Positions 43,568 through 52,602 of a DNA stretch of 64,000 nucleotides are shown here, in pieces; within the stretch, counting starts at the first letter, position 1; the number at the start of each line of letters is the position of its first letter. The translations under genes and the position numbers were made by a program. Origin of the DNA: Flavihumibacter petaseus NBRC 106054 (lineage in GTDB: Bacteria > Bacteroidota > Bacteroidia > Chitinophagales > Chitinophagaceae); contig NZ_BBWV01000002.1 of NCBI RefSeq assembly GCF_000974785.1, positions 186,001 through 250,000 of the forward strand, written 5' to 3'. The notes beneath the pieces are model-generated. The model did no database searches, was not told the origin of the DNA, and was given only the letters and a program-made list of their open reading frames with translations.

Positions 43568-44599
43568 CTATAACGAAGGCCTGAGCCGCAGGCGGAAAGG
43601 CACTTTGTGTTTTTCCGTTGAGCCATTGAGGATGGCCTGCGCCGCCATTACACCCATTTCCTCAAAGTCTGACGACATGGTGGTAATGCCCTGCAGTACT
43701 ACTTTTTTTATGGGTGTTTCATTGTAGGAGATAATACCTACATCCTGACCGATCACCAGTGATGTTGTCTGGATTTTTTCAATGAGCGTCACGAGGTCAT
43801 CTTCCATCAGGTTGATGTATACTTCGCCCTGTTTGGGATCCACCTGCGTTACATCGCCAATAACCTCATAGGCAAAGGCATTGTCCTGGCAGAAATGGGT
43901 GAAGCCCTGCAGGATCTCTTTGGGGTAGTAGCTATGCCGCGGAAAAATGATTTTGATCGTATGGTATTTGGCGAGGCGGTCAAGTGCTTCCGTGAGCGCC
44001 TGGTAAATGTCATTTTTGAAATCGATCAGGATAGAGCCGAATTCTCCTTTGACCCCCGGCACGATATTGTCCAGCACGATCAGCTTCTCTTTGGGAATGC
44101 TGTTGATCAGCTCTGCAGCATTTTCACCGCCATCAACAAAATGGGGAATGATCACCAGGTGGGTATAGTGTTCCTTATTGCTGGCCAGCAGCCGCTTGAA
44201 CAGGTGATAGTCGTTGTTGTAGATATAGAGATCAATACCCGCCTGTTCACCCAGTACTTTCACCATGGAGTCGTAGATCGCTTTTTTCGGGGTGCTGAGT
44301 TTGTTGAACAGCAGGAAAAGATTCAAAGGCCGCCGGAATGACGTATTTTCAATGAAGTAGCCCCGGCGGGGAACGGCATTTAAAACGCCGAGTTTTCTGA
44401 GTTGCCTGTAGCCTCTTTCGGCTGTATCCCTGGCAACATCGAGTTCAATACTAAGTTCGTTGATGGACGGCATATTATCTCCTGCACGGATATTGCCTTT
44501 TTCAATCTCTTTCAGCACAGCATTCACGATCTGGAGGTATTTCGCTGTGCTGGAGTACGGGTCGACCTTAATCAGGTCAATAATGGCAAGTTTCTTCAT
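43568..44599 (-). CDS. GntR-type DNA-binding, LacI-type ligand-binding transcriptional regulator
   Basis: The likely start is the ATG giving MKKLAIIDLIKVDPYSSTAK (44599; an upstream ATG at 44641 adds 14 residues). Residues about 10-80 form a winged helix of the GntR family (EKGNIRAGDNMPSINELSIE, then RGYRQLRKLGVLNAVPRRGY). Residues about 90-343 form a periplasmic-binding-protein-like sensor (HLVIIPHF, KLIVLDNIVPG, VGIISYNETPI) that would bind a sugar. This hybrid build is used by Bacteroidota sugar regulators. It is divergent from the aldolase-isomerase-rhamnosidase operon, and a candidate operator lies in the shared spacer and before SusC-2. Rhamnose or a derivative is the likely ligand, by inference. 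Confidence 0.88.
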   Translation of the reverse strand: MKKLAIIDLIKVDPYSSTAKYLQIVNAVLKEIEKGNIRAGDNMPSINELSIELDVARDTAERGYRQLRKLGVLNAVPRRGYFIENTSFRRPLNLFLLFNKLSTPKKAIYDSMVKVLGEQAGIDLYIYNNDYHLFKRLLASNKEHYTHLVIIPHFVDGGENAAELINSIPKEKLIVLDNIVPGVKGEFGSILIDFKNDIYQALTEALDRLAKYHTIKIIFPRHSYYPKEILQGFTHFCQDNAFAYEVIGDVTQVDPKQGEVYINLMEDDLVTLIEKIQTTSLVIGQDVGIISYNETPIKKVVLQGITTMSSDFEEMGVMAAQAILNGSTEKHKVPFRLRLRPSL

Positions 44600-44670
44600 A
44601 ACAATCTGCTTTGTAATGTACGTTTTCCTGCCTTTTCTCATCTGATTTTAATGTGCCTGAAAAAACCTTT

Positions 44671-44685
44671 TCTGGTCAGGTCAAA
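44671..44685 (+). promoter_or_regulatory. candidate operator, copy C
   Basis: TCTGGTCAGGTCAAA in the spacer between the divergent regulator and operon. It shares the core TCAGGTCA with copy B before SusC-2, and the 10-mer fits G(A/G)TCAGG(A/T)CA. Confidence 0.55.
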
Positions 44686-44755
44686 ACAGGATAGAGAAGT
44701 TGCAGGCGCGGTTTAATATTGTACCAACAGATTGCTTTCTAATCTAACTGGAATT

Positions 44756-46081
44756 ATGGGAATCACATTGCTTGACACGAATCTAATGCATCCGGCCGAA
44801 CAGATCACCATCATCATGCAAAGAATTTATGACCGCGTGATGACCACCACATCGGGTGGAAATATTTCGGTGATCGATGATGCGGGGAATATATGGATCA
44901 CACCGACGGGAGTGGACAAAGGCCTGCTGAAAGAGTCCGATATTGTTTGTATTAAAAAAGACGGAACTGTAGAAGGCGTTAATCAGCCCTCCTCTGAATT
45001 TCCCTTTCACCAGGCCATTTATGAAGTGCGGCCCGATATCAGGGCAATTGTTCATGCCCATCCGCCGGCGCTGGTCGCCTTCAGTATTGTACACCAGGTG
45101 CCTGACATGAGCGTCTTTCCGCAATCCTGGAAACTCTGTGGTGAAATTGGTTATGCGCCCTATGCCTTGCCCGGTACAGCTGCACTGGGCAAAGAAGTAG
45201 CGGAAGCATTCAGTAAAGGACACGATGCGATTATCATGGAGAATCACGGTACCGTGGTAGGAGGGACTGATCTCAATGCCTGCTATCAGCGTTTCGAAAT
45301 GCTGGAGATGACGGCACGCACCATCATTTACAGTAATATGATTGGCGCAACACCTGATTACCTTGATAAAGACATGCTGGCAAATTATGGGATTGCCCAG
45401 GGTAAGCCTGTCATACAGGAAGGCCGGGCACTGAGTGGCGAAGAACGCTCCCGCAGATCTGAAGTGTGCCGCATTGTGGCGCGTGCCGGTAAGCAGGGAC
45501 TTATTCTCAGCGGTTTCGGAACAGTATCCGTGAGATTGAAAGATGGCCTGCTGATCACGCCAGGCAATAAGCCGCGAACGGATCTCCAGCCACATGACCT
45601 TGTTCGCGTGACCAATGGGAAGCAGGAGCCCGGTAAGGTGCCCTGTGCTTCAATCCTGCTGCACCAGTGTATTTATGACCGGCACCCGGAGATCAATGCC
45701 ATTATCCTCACCCAGCCGGCCTACCTGATGGCTTACGCTATTTCAGATGCACCGTTTAATGTGCGTTCTATACCCGAAACCTGGATCTACCTGCAGGACC
45801 TTCGCAAGCTGCCCTTCGGCTTACAGGAGGAAGGCGCACCGGAAGCGATTGCAGAAGCCTTCTCTCCCGATCAGCCGGTGATGCTCATACGCAACGAAGC
45901 CGTACTGGTTGCGGGCACCAAACTGTTGCAGACATTTGATTACCTTGAAGTTTCCGAGTTCAGCGCCAAATCACTTGTCCTGTCTACCAGCATCGGCGAC
46001 ATGGTGCCGATCAGCAAAGAGCGCGTCGACGAACTCGGCAAGGTGATGAGCAAATGGAAGAACTATGAGTGGAAGATGTAA
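44756..46081 (+). CDS. tandem class II aldolase/adducin protein, second half degenerate
   Basis: From ATG 44756 (an upstream in-frame TTG is less likely) the protein has 441 residues made of two aldolase domains. The first (about 10-215) keeps the zinc site in HAHPPA (about 100) and ENHGT (about 162), and the phosphate-binding TTSGGNIS. The second (about 225-440) has the same fold signature (LSGFGTVSVRL, LLITPGNKP) but TQPAYL in place of HxHP (about 318) and RNEAVLVAG in place of ENHG (about 379), so it cannot bind zinc. It probably cleaves a ketose phosphate such as rhamnulose-1-phosphate. It opens an operon with isomerase, rhamnosidases, RhaT and kinase. Confidence 0.85.
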   Translation: MGITLLDTNLMHPAEQITIIMQRIYDRVMTTTSGGNISVIDDAGNIWITPTGVDKGLLKESDIVCIKKDGTVEGVNQPSSEFPFHQAIYEVRPDIRAIVHAHPPALVAFSIVHQVPDMSVFPQSWKLCGEIGYAPYALPGTAALGKEVAEAFSKGHDAIIMENHGTVVGGTDLNACYQRFEMLEMTARTIIYSNMIGATPDYLDKDMLANYGIAQGKPVIQEGRALSGEERSRRSEVCRIVARAGKQGLILSGFGTVSVRLKDGLLITPGNKPRTDLQPHDLVRVTNGKQEPGKVPCASILLHQCIYDRHPEINAIILTQPAYLMAYAISDAPFNVRSIPETWIYLQDLRKLPFGLQEEGAPEAIAEAFSPDQPVMLIRNEAVLVAGTKLLQTFDYLEVSEFSAKSLVLSTSIGDMVPISKERVDELGKVMSKWKNYEWKM

Positions 46082-46107
46082 CATTACTTACCGTATAAAA
46101 TAAGGCT

Positions 46108-47082
46108 ATGAGTTATCAGTATTCAATCATTCTGGGAAACCTGGGGAATACCTGCGACCGCTTTTGCAAGGGGTACAAGGATAATCCGTCTTCTCCCGAA
46201 ATGTTGTCACGTGCCCTGGCAGCCATGCCGGGTATCAGCGGAATCGAACTGGTGGGAACCTGGGATATTCATTCCGGCAATGTTAAGGAAATGAAGCAGC
46301 GGCTGGCTGATGCCGGTGTCGCCTGCGCCAGCATTATTCCCGATACCTTTTCTCCCAAAGAATATGGCAAAGGTACTATCACCAGCAGGGATCCTGCTAT
46401 CCGTAAAAAGTCACTCGATTATCTCCGTGAAATGAGTTATATCGCACTCGAAATGGATTGCAATATTGTGAACCTCTGGATGGCGCAGGATGGTTATGAT
46501 TACCTGCTGGCAGCTGACTATGACCAGGGCCGGGAATGGCTGAAGGAGAATACCCAAAAACTCGCAGAAGAATTCCCGTCGCTTCGGTTTGCGCTTGAAT
46601 ATAAACCCAAGGAGCCGCGCAATTTTTCCTATCACGCCCGTATGGCAGATTCCATTCTTGCTGCAAAGGAAACCGGTTGCAGCAATGTAGGGATAACCAT
46701 CGATACCGGTCACAGCTTTGTTGCCGGGGAGAATGTTGCCGAAGCCGTAGTACTCGCGAAACGCGCAGGCGATATGCTTTTTCATATGCACTTCAACGAC
46801 AATCATGGCAGCTGGGACGATGATATGATCGTGGGTACCGTACATTTCGCTACCTATATCGACCTGCTGTTCTGGCTAAAGAAAACTGGTTACAATGGAT
46901 GGATCTCCATGGATCAGTATCCCTACCGGGAAGATGCTGCTGAAGCCATTGCAGAGAGTATCCGCTGGGTACAACACTACGAAAGGCTGGTTGATGCCCA
47001 TTTTGACGAGATCGATTCCCTCATCAAAGAAAACGATGCCATCCGCACTTCCCGATTCCTGCGCAAGCTGGTGGGAGCCTAA
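46108..47082 (+). CDS. RhaI-like TIM-barrel sugar isomerase
   Basis: The 324-residue protein belongs to the xylose-isomerase-like TIM-barrel superfamily. Its metal-ligand strands are LEYKPKEPRN (about 168), ITIDTGHSF (about 197), HFNDNHGSWDDDMIVGT (about 231) and SMDQYPYRED (about 269). The HFND...DDD run and EYKP strand closely resemble L-rhamnose isomerases of the Pseudomonas stutzeri/RhaI type, as I remember them, although those are about 100 residues longer. L-rhamnose to L-rhamnulose conversion is the best guess, and D-apiose-type or other ketose-aldose isomerase activity is the alternative. The stop overlaps the start of the first rhamnosidase gene (TAATG). Confidence 0.75.
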   Translation: MSYQYSIILGNLGNTCDRFCKGYKDNPSSPEMLSRALAAMPGISGIELVGTWDIHSGNVKEMKQRLADAGVACASIIPDTFSPKEYGKGTITSRDPAIRKKSLDYLREMSYIALEMDCNIVNLWMAQDGYDYLLAADYDQGREWLKENTQKLAEEFPSLRFALEYKPKEPRNFSYHARMADSILAAKETGCSNVGITIDTGHSFVAGENVAEAVVLAKRAGDMLFHMHFNDNHGSWDDDMIVGTVHFATYIDLLFWLKKTGYNGWISMDQYPYREDAAEAIAESIRWVQHYERLVDAHFDEIDSLIKENDAIRTSRFLRKLVGA

Positions 47083-49799
47083 TGCCTAATGTTATTGCCA
47101 TGATTGCTATTCTTTCGCGTAAACCTGCGTTCGCGCTGGTGTTCCTCTTTCTTGTTGCCTGTACGGGAGCACTCCGTGCACAGACAGTATCACAATTGCA
47201 ACCAACCGTTCAGTATGCCGTAAATCCACTCGGTATCGATGAAACAAACCCGGTTTTTGGATGGACCATACCGGAATCACAACGCAGTTTCCGGCAGCGC
47301 AGCTACCAGGTTCTCGTTGCTGATGATCCCGCACTGCTGACTCCAGCCACTGCGAATGTGTGGAACAGCGGCCTGGTAACAGGTGCCGTGTCGTCCGGTA
47401 TCACCTATGCCGGAAAGCCGCTGGAAAGCCGCCGCCGCTACTATTGGAAAGTCTTATTGCAGGGAGTAAAGTCTCCTGATACCCTGAGCAGTGATGTGGC
47501 GAATTTTGAAATGGGGTTAATGCAACAATCCGACTGGCGGGGTGACTGGATCAGTTATCCATTTGGCTGGGTGGGACGGGTATTGTATTACCGCTGTGTT
47601 TTCCCTGCTGGTAAACCGCTGAAGCGTGCGCGGGCATATGTTTCGGGTATTGGCTATTACACCCTGAAACTGAACAGTAAAAAAGTAGGTAATTGTGTAC
47701 TGGATCCCGCTACCAGTGACTATGCGAAATCTGTTTACTACAATACATTCGATATTGCACCGTACCTGACCGCTAACAATGTAATGATGCTTACGGTAGC
47801 ACCCGGCTGGTATGGACAACCCAAGATGCGCCTCCAGGTTGAACTCGAATTCACCGATGGCAGCCAGCAAAGTTTCACGTCTTCGGATATGCGCATTGTT
47901 ACACTCGGCCCCATTCAACGGGCAGGTATTCTCGACGGCGAGTATTATGATGCCCGCGAAGAACACCCGGAATGGTGGTTGCCGACCGATACCATTATCC
48001 ACGGGCTGCCCAGCAAACACTGGGGTGTAGCCCATTCTGTAGAGCCACCCGGCGGCCGGATGCGGGCACAGCAGCTGGAGCCCATTGAAGTAGTGGAAAC
48101 GATCCGCCCAGTCGCAGTATCGCAGCCGAAACCTGGTGTGTATGTGGTTGATGCGGGACAAAACCTCGCCGGCTGGGCCGCACTTAAACTTGCAGGGAAG
48201 CGCGGTGATAAAGTGGAACTGCGGTTTGCAGAGACGCTATATCCCGACGGAACGATCAACCAGGAGAACCTGCGCACGGCTGCAGCTACGGACACTTATA
48301 TTTTTAAAGGAGAGGGCACGGAAAGCTGGGAGCCATCTTTCACCTATCATGGTTTCCGGTATATCCAGGTGGAGGGGTTGAGCAAACCACCTGCAGGTGA
48401 CGAACTGCTGGTGCGTCGCGTACGTTCGTCGGTTCCGGTTTCCGGCACCTTCAACAGTAGCAATCCATTGCTCAACCGCATATACAAAATGGTACAGCAT
48501 ACGGAAGCCAGTAACCTGCACAGCATTCCGACGGATTGCCCCCAGCGTGATGAACGCATGGGATGGATGAATGACCTGACGGTACGTATCGAGCAGGCGT
48601 TGTACAATTTCAATATGGCGCGTTTCTATCCGAAGTTTTTACAGGATGTGGTGGATACGCAGCATGAAGACGGCGATATTACGGATACGGCGCCGTACCG
48701 CGTAGGCGGCCGGCCTGCGGATCCCGTATCAGCCAGTTTCCTGTTGCTGGCTGCGGAGAGCTATCGCTTCTATGGCAACGGTCACCTGGTTGAAAAACAT
48801 TATACCGCATTGAAAGCCTGGGTAGATATGCTGGAAAAGAAAACGGTGGATGGCGTGCTGGAATACAGTTATTACGGCGATTGGTCGCCGCCCGCGGCCT
48901 TTAGTGTCAATGGCCAGGCCTATGGTGCACTGTCGAAAAATACACCCGGCAACCTCATGTCCACTGGTTATCTCTATTATTCCGCGGCGCTGTTGTCTAA
49001 AATGGCCGGGGTGATTCGCAATCCATCCGACAGCATCCGGTATGCACAGTTGGCACAGCGTACCGCTGCCGTGTTCAACAACAAATTCTATAATGCTGCC
49101 ACCGGTGGATATGGCAGCAACAATCAGAGCTGCAACTCCTTCGCCTTATTCCTGGGGATTGTGCCTGCAGATAAACTTCAACGGGTGGTAGCGAATCTGA
49201 AAGAAGATGTCGTGAAACATGATTTCCACCTGACTACCGGTAACCTGTGTACGAAATACCTGTTGGAGTCGCTCACAGAGAACGGCGAGGTGGAAGCCGC
49301 CTACAGGATCGCTACACAGGAGACCTACCCCTCCTGGGGCTATATGTTGTCGAAGGGTGCTACCACACTCTGGGAGCGTTGGGAATATGAGACCGGCGGT
49401 TCCATGAATTCGCACAACCATCCTATGATGGGATCAGTGGGTTCCTGGTTTTACAAGTACCTCGTCGGGATCGTTCCGGAGGCAGAACATGCAGGATTTG
49501 AACGTTTCACCATCAGGCCTTACCTGCCGGAACACCTGCAGTTTGTGGAGGGTAGTTATCATTCCGTAAAGGGAATGATCCGCAGCAGCTGGAAAAAGGA
49601 AAAGGGAAAGGTGCAGTTTACGGTTACCGTGCCACCCAATAGTGTAGCGAAGGTGTACATCCCGGCACATGATCCGAAAAGCGTCCGCGTCAACGGGAAG
49701 TCCCTGAAAGCAGCAGGTATTACCGCCAGCGGTACCACCGCGCAGGCAGTAATGGCTGACTTGCAACCCGGCGAATATCACTTCAGCAGCAAGTGGTAA
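47082..49799 (+). CDS. GH78 alpha-L-rhamnosidase, copy 1
   Basis: The 905-residue exported enzyme has a signal around residues 7-34 (LVFLFLVACTGALRAQ). The GH78 order follows: an N-terminal Fn3-like domain (NPLGIDETNPVFGW, RSYQVLVADD), two beta-sandwich carbohydrate-binding domains, then the (alpha/alpha)6 catalytic domain with TDCPQRDERMGW (about 484-495), which contains the general acid Glu, and GATTLWERWEYE, which contains the general base. The C-terminus is a beta-sandwich. It removes terminal alpha-L-rhamnose. Its paralogue follows 21-30 bp downstream. Lipidation at the Cys in VACTG is possible. Confidence 0.95.
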   Translation: MPNVIAMIAILSRKPAFALVFLFLVACTGALRAQTVSQLQPTVQYAVNPLGIDETNPVFGWTIPESQRSFRQRSYQVLVADDPALLTPATANVWNSGLVTGAVSSGITYAGKPLESRRRYYWKVLLQGVKSPDTLSSDVANFEMGLMQQSDWRGDWISYPFGWVGRVLYYRCVFPAGKPLKRARAYVSGIGYYTLKLNSKKVGNCVLDPATSDYAKSVYYNTFDIAPYLTANNVMMLTVAPGWYGQPKMRLQVELEFTDGSQQSFTSSDMRIVTLGPIQRAGILDGEYYDAREEHPEWWLPTDTIIHGLPSKHWGVAHSVEPPGGRMRAQQLEPIEVVETIRPVAVSQPKPGVYVVDAGQNLAGWAALKLAGKRGDKVELRFAETLYPDGTINQENLRTAAATDTYIFKGEGTESWEPSFTYHGFRYIQVEGLSKPPAGDELLVRRVRSSVPVSGTFNSSNPLLNRIYKMVQHTEASNLHSIPTDCPQRDERMGWMNDLTVRIEQALYNFNMARFYPKFLQDVVDTQHEDGDITDTAPYRVGGRPADPVSASFLLLAAESYRFYGNGHLVEKHYTALKAWVDMLEKKTVDGVLEYSYYGDWSPPAAFSVNGQAYGALSKNTPGNLMSTGYLYYSAALLSKMAGVIRNPSDSIRYAQLAQRTAAVFNNKFYNAATGGYGSNNQSCNSFALFLGIVPADKLQRVVANLKEDVVKHDFHLTTGNLCTKYLLESLTENGEVEAAYRIATQETYPSWGYMLSKGATTLWERWEYETGGSMNSHNHPMMGSVGSWFYKYLVGIVPEAEHAGFERFTIRPYLPEHLQFVEGSYHSVKGMIRSSWKKEKGKVQFTVTVPPNSVAKVYIPAHDPKSVRVNGKSLKAAGITASGTTAQAVMADLQPGEYHFSSKW

Positions 49800-49829
49800 C
49801 GGATACCGGATCGATTAATAATGATTGCC

Positions 49830-52598
49830 ATGAAAAAGAATATCATATTGTTTGTCATCCTGCTGGCTGTAATGCAGCTGCAGGCGCAGCCGGATCTGAA
49901 GGTGGACGCGCTGCGTGTTGAAGGGCTGCAGGAACCGCTGGGAATTGATCGCGGGAATCCCCGTTTCAGCTGGAAAATAACGTCCGCTGGAAGGAATGTG
50001 CACCAGCGATCCTACCGGATCCTGGTGGCATCTTCACCAGATAAGCTCGCCAGGAAGTCTGGTGATATCTGGGATTCGGGAGTGGTACCCGCAGATCAGT
50101 CACTCGATGTACTATACGCCGGTAAACCGCTGGCAAGTTTTAAAAAGTATTACTGGACAGTGGAAGTGAAAAGCAACCATGGGGGGGCAGTTTGGAGCCG
50201 TCCCGCTACCTGGAGTATGGGGCTGCGAGACCCGGCTTTGTGGAAAGCTTCGTGGATCGGTATCAACGGTCACCGCAAGGAGGACCAGGTGGATAGTGTA
50301 TTCACGCGGTTGTCTGCCCGCTACCTTCGGAAAGAAGCAACTTTGTCCAAACCGGTCAAACGTGCTACTGCCTACATTGCGGGACTTGGCCTGTATGAAT
50401 TGTATGTGAATGGAAAGAAGGCGGGAAATGCTGTACTGGCACCCACTACCGCTGAATATGACAAAAGGGTGGTGTATAATGCCATCGACATTACTGCACA
50501 ATTGAAGCAGGGGCGCAATGCACTGGGGGTGATCCTGGGGAACGGCCGCTATTTTATGATGCGCAATTACCAGGGCAAGCCGGATCCGCTCACCGGCATC
50601 CCACAGGCCAATTACGGTTATCCCTGCCTGTTGGTACAGGTTCAGGTGGAGTATACCGATGGCAGCACTGCGCAGATTGTCTCCGACCAGCAGTGGAAAG
50701 TAACCGATAATGGTCCCGTGATAGCGAACAGCGAATATGACGGGGAAGACTACGACGCCCGTAAAAACCTGAATGGCTGGGCTATGCCGGGCTATGCAGA
50801 TCAATCCTGGAAAACGCCCGATATTATGCCCACACCAGCGCCGGTGGTGGAAGCGCAGCCCAATGAGCCGATCGTTGTGAAGCAAAAGCTGACGCCTGTT
50901 GCCCTGCATCGTACTGCGTCTGGCTCCTGGATCCTGGATATGGGACAGAATATGGTAGGCTGGGTAGCTATCCGGGTTAAGGGGAAGGCTGGAGATACAG
51001 TCACCCTGCGTTTTTCGGAAAAGCTGAAAACAAAAGACTCCCTGTACACTGATAATTTGCGAAATGCCAGGGCAACGGATAATTATGTGATAGGTGGCAA
51101 CGGCTGGGAAAACTGGGAACCGCGATTCACTTATCATGGGTTCCGTTATGTGGAAGTAAAGGGATTGCAATATGTGCCGGATGCCTCACAATTTACGGGA
51201 AAAATAGTCTATGATGATATTGCTACAACAGGCTGGTTCAGCAGTTCCGACAGCACCATGAATGCAGTATTCCGGAACGCTTACTGGACCATCCGCGGCA
51301 ATTATCGCGGTATGCCGACTGATTGTCCGCAGCGCGATGAACGCACCGGCTGGCTGGGAGACCGGGTCATGAGCAGTTATGGGGAAAGTTTTGTGTTTGA
51401 TAACGCACGGCTGTATGCGAAATGGCTGCAGGATATAGCAGATGCACAACTGGAGAATGGCAGCATTCCTGATATTGTTCCCTCTTTCTGGAAGCGGTAC
51501 GCCGACAATGTAACCTATCCCAGCGCGTTTATCCTGATTCCTGACATGCTGCGCAGGCAGTATGGTGACCAGGAAAGTTTCCGCAGGTTTTATCCGGCCA
51601 TGAGAAAATGGATGGCCTATATGTGGAACACCTACAATGAACAGGACCTGGTATTGAAAGACAATTACGGGGACTGGTGTGTACCGCCGGAATCACTCGA
51701 CCTGATCTGGTCGAAAGACTCTACGCGGGTGACGGAAGGCGGTTTGCTGGCGTCGGCCTATTTCTATCATTGCAGCCGCCTGATGGAGAACTATGCGCGA
51801 CTGCTGCATAACGAAACCGATGTGCAGTATTTTTCGGGTATTGCTGACCGGGTGAAATCAGCCTTTAACAAACGTTACTATAATCCGCAGAAACAGCAAT
51901 ATGCCAACAATACCATTACGGCCAACCTGTTGCCCCTGAGCTTCGGTATGGTGCCTGAAAATGATCGTGCTGTCTTGTTCACCCGGATCGTGGATAAACT
52001 TAAGACTGCTGACAACCATGTGACCACCGGCATCATTGGCGGCATGTGGATGATGCGGGGATTGTCGGACAACGGCAGAACGGACCTTGCGCTGCAGCTG
52101 GCGACCAATACCACTTACCCAAGCTGGGGATATATGGTGGGGCAGGGCGCCACCACGATCTGGGAATTGTGGAATGGCGATGCGGCGAATCCTATGATGA
52201 ATTCCGGCAACCACCAGATGCTGCTCGGCGACCTGTTGGTGTGGTATTATGAATACCTCGCCGGCATTAAAACTGACCAAAAGCTTACCGGCTTCAAAAA
52301 GGTGGTGATGCGACCCGAATTTCCTGCGGGCCTGAAACAGGTCAGTGCCTACCTGGATAGCCGTTATGGAAAGATCGCATCGGCCTGGAAAAAGCAGGAC
52401 GGGCAAATCAGCTGGACGGTCACCATTCCACCCAATACGACAGCGGCCCTTGACATTCCCGGTAATGCAGCCACCATCCGTGAAAGCGGCAAACTGATCG
52501 CTGGTCAGCAAACATTTACAACATCCCGGGTGAGCGACACCGTTACACGCGTTGAAATCGGCTCCGGTACCTATCAATTCACAGTTGCCAATCCTTAA
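49830..52598 (+). CDS. GH78 alpha-L-rhamnosidase, copy 2
   Basis: Starting at MKKNIILFVILLAVMQLQAQ (49830; an ATG nine bases earlier is also possible), this is a second full-length exported rhamnosidase of 922 residues. It carries TDCPQRDERTGWLGDRV (about 495), GATTIWELWNGD and SGNHQML in the catalytic domain, and VDALRVEGLQEPLGIDRGNP at the N-terminus. It shares the domain order of copy 1 but only scattered identity outside the motifs, so the two are old paralogues that probably split linkages between them. It is followed after 4 bp by the rhamnose symporter gene. Confidence 0.95.
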   Translation: MKKNIILFVILLAVMQLQAQPDLKVDALRVEGLQEPLGIDRGNPRFSWKITSAGRNVHQRSYRILVASSPDKLARKSGDIWDSGVVPADQSLDVLYAGKPLASFKKYYWTVEVKSNHGGAVWSRPATWSMGLRDPALWKASWIGINGHRKEDQVDSVFTRLSARYLRKEATLSKPVKRATAYIAGLGLYELYVNGKKAGNAVLAPTTAEYDKRVVYNAIDITAQLKQGRNALGVILGNGRYFMMRNYQGKPDPLTGIPQANYGYPCLLVQVQVEYTDGSTAQIVSDQQWKVTDNGPVIANSEYDGEDYDARKNLNGWAMPGYADQSWKTPDIMPTPAPVVEAQPNEPIVVKQKLTPVALHRTASGSWILDMGQNMVGWVAIRVKGKAGDTVTLRFSEKLKTKDSLYTDNLRNARATDNYVIGGNGWENWEPRFTYHGFRYVEVKGLQYVPDASQFTGKIVYDDIATTGWFSSSDSTMNAVFRNAYWTIRGNYRGMPTDCPQRDERTGWLGDRVMSSYGESFVFDNARLYAKWLQDIADAQLENGSIPDIVPSFWKRYADNVTYPSAFILIPDMLRRQYGDQESFRRFYPAMRKWMAYMWNTYNEQDLVLKDNYGDWCVPPESLDLIWSKDSTRVTEGGLLASAYFYHCSRLMENYARLLHNETDVQYFSGIADRVKSAFNKRYYNPQKQQYANNTITANLLPLSFGMVPENDRAVLFTRIVDKLKTADNHVTTGIIGGMWMMRGLSDNGRTDLALQLATNTTYPSWGYMVGQGATTIWELWNGDAANPMMNSGNHQMLLGDLLVWYYEYLAGIKTDQKLTGFKKVVMRPEFPAGLKQVSAYLDSRYGKIASAWKKQDGQISWTVTIPPNTTAALDIPGNAATIRESGKLIAGQQTFTTSRVSDTVTRVEIGSGTYQFTVANP

Positions 52599-52602
52599 CT
52601 GT

